Assembly (NCBI GenBank): GCA_013695245.1
Contig: JACDAW010000442.1
Location: 1 to 6,745 of the forward strand
Direction of reading: 5' to 3'
Length of the DNA: 6,745 nt
Source: Pyrinomonadaceae bacterium
GTDB taxonomy: Bacteria; Acidobacteriota; Blastocatellia; Pyrinomonadales; Pyrinomonadaceae
Shown: one piece after another, positions 6,378-6,745 of the stretch
Numbering within the stretch: the first letter of the stretch is position 1
How the letters are laid out: each line of letters begins with the position of its first letter
Translations under genes and position numbers: made by a program
The notes under the pieces: model-generated
The model's input: the letters and a program-made list of their open reading frames with translations, nothing else
Databases searched by the model: none
What the model was told of the DNA's origin: nothing

Positions 6378-6745
6378 TTACGCGCTCGCCGTCTCGCTTA
6401 ACCCGTATCGTTCAATGATAAATTGGAACTTACTCATCATTGATGAAACACGAGGTATCCAAGCCGACACATAGTCCCACAAGATTTTCGAGTTCTCCGC
6501 GTTAAAATTGATTCTGTTATAAATCATCTTTTGACCGCATCTGACTCGTCTTTCGGGATTGATGTATCCGTCTGCGCCGCAGAGTTGCTTAATATGTTTA
6601 AGCAGCAATGTGACTTCCTCGACACTGAAGCAGTGCGTAGCAATCGTTATTGACGGCGCAAGATAGTAAGTTGTGCCGTCTCGATGTTGCTTTCTACGAC
6701 GGCGAACCGAGCCGTCGTCGCAAAGCAGCATTGCCAGCCCTACCG
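6378..6745 (-). CDS. LAGLIDADG homing endonuclease (intron-encoded, N-terminus beyond the window)
   Basis: The open frame enters from the right edge and stops at TAA 6380-6378; 121 complete residues are visible. The first are VGLAMLLCDDGS, where LAMLLCDDG aligns with LAGLIDADG and keeps the final catalytic Asp (visible residue 10). The DDGS ending, a basic strand, then an ATHCFSVEEVTLLLKHI segment and a terminal IPRVSSMMSKF resemble the second half of the LAGLIDADG_2 family, so this is probably the C-terminal domain of a two-motif enzyme. Such enzymes cut the intronless allele of the host gene and so spread the intron; the expected target is the uninterrupted tRNA anticodon-loop DNA. The last 14 or so residues (FIIERYGLSETASA) extend past the usual family end, and the stop lies 4 nt before the intron core element. 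The ATG at 6731 falls inside the motif and is not a plausible start. Confidence 0.82.
   Translation of the reverse strand, partial: VGLAMLLCDDGSVRRRRKQHRDGTTYYLAPSITIATHCFSVEEVTLLLKHIKQLCGADGYINPERRVRCGQKMIYNRINFNAENSKILWDYVSAWIPRVSSMMSKFQFIIERYGLSETASA
6412..6443 (-). other. Candidate intron stem (P8-like) inside the endonuclease coding end
   Basis: Minus strand TCAATGAT (6443-6436) and ATCATTGA (6419-6412) are perfect reverse complements. The stem can extend inward by G-U, A-U and G-U pairs to 11 pairs. It lies between a candidate P7 5' strand (GGACT, 6477-6473) and the J8/7-P7' element, where P8 is expected. It also encodes part of the conserved C-terminal SSMMSKFQFIIE of the endonuclease, so chance self-complementarity remains possible. 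Confidence 0.45.

Larger units (their letters stand above)
6301..6745 (-). ncRNA. Group I self-splicing intron, 3' part, in the tRNA anticodon loop
   Basis: The 3' end of a group I intron on the minus strand, continuing beyond 6745. Evidence: the J8/7-P7' block AAGATAAAGTCC (6373-6362), one base different from the common AAGATATAGTCC; an 8-bp hairpin and a GAAA-capped hairpin in the P9 position (6312-6350); ACCA (6359-6356) able to pair with TGGT (6307-6304) as a closing P9/P9.0-type helix; and a G (6301) as the last intron base before exon sequence CAT. The implied insertion is between tRNA positions 33 and 34, so the 5' exon would end in the universal U33, giving the expected U at the 5' splice site. 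The intron contains a homing endonuclease gene. IC3-type subclass is likely by analogy with other tRNA introns, but P3-P6 are not in view. Confidence 0.85.

Overview
This is a bacterial window in which every supported gene lies on the minus strand, so biological order runs from high to low coordinates. Protein genes are moderately GC-rich, with many GCG/CGC codons. Intergenic DNA and the right-hand intron are visibly richer in A+T. Codon style, the heptamer repeat array and the gene content would fit Acidobacteriota (for example Blastocatellia), but nothing here proves the phylum.

Right edge, 6261-6745: the 3' half of a tRNA gene with anticodon CAT (best read as tRNA-Ile2, CAU), interrupted just 5' of the anticodon by a group I intron. 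Only the 3' part of the intron is in the window. It shows a J8/7-P7' core element one base off the classical form, two P9-type hairpins (one with a GAAA tetraloop), a terminal G, and the C-terminal half of a LAGLIDADG homing endonuclease whose stop codon is four bases before the core element. This is the most unusual part of the window.

Middle, 1393-6226: a tight three-gene run starting 34 bp after the tRNA 3' end. It encodes a Gfo/Idh/MocA-family NAD(P)-dependent oxidoreductase, then hyuA (ATP-binding subunit of the hydantoinase/5-oxoprolinase family) after 32 bp, then hyuB, which overlaps hyuA by 4 bp (ATGA). HyuA and HyuB should form one ATP-dependent enzyme that opens a cyclic amide such as a hydantoin or 5-oxoproline. 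The oxidoreductase may act on a related metabolite, but its substrate cannot be read from sequence. hyuB carries an in-frame 28-codon insertion made of two inverted arrays of a 7-bp repeat.

Left, 1-1392: a 132-bp A+T-rich gap holds a perfect 10-bp inverted repeat abutting the hyuB stop codon and a plausible sigma70-type promoter. It is followed by the first 420 codons of nadE, a glutamine-dependent NAD+ synthetase that runs off the left edge. It is probably an independent housekeeping transcription unit.

Apart from the 132-bp gap and the intron tail there is no substantial non-coding DNA. No transposase, CRISPR array or origin was seen.
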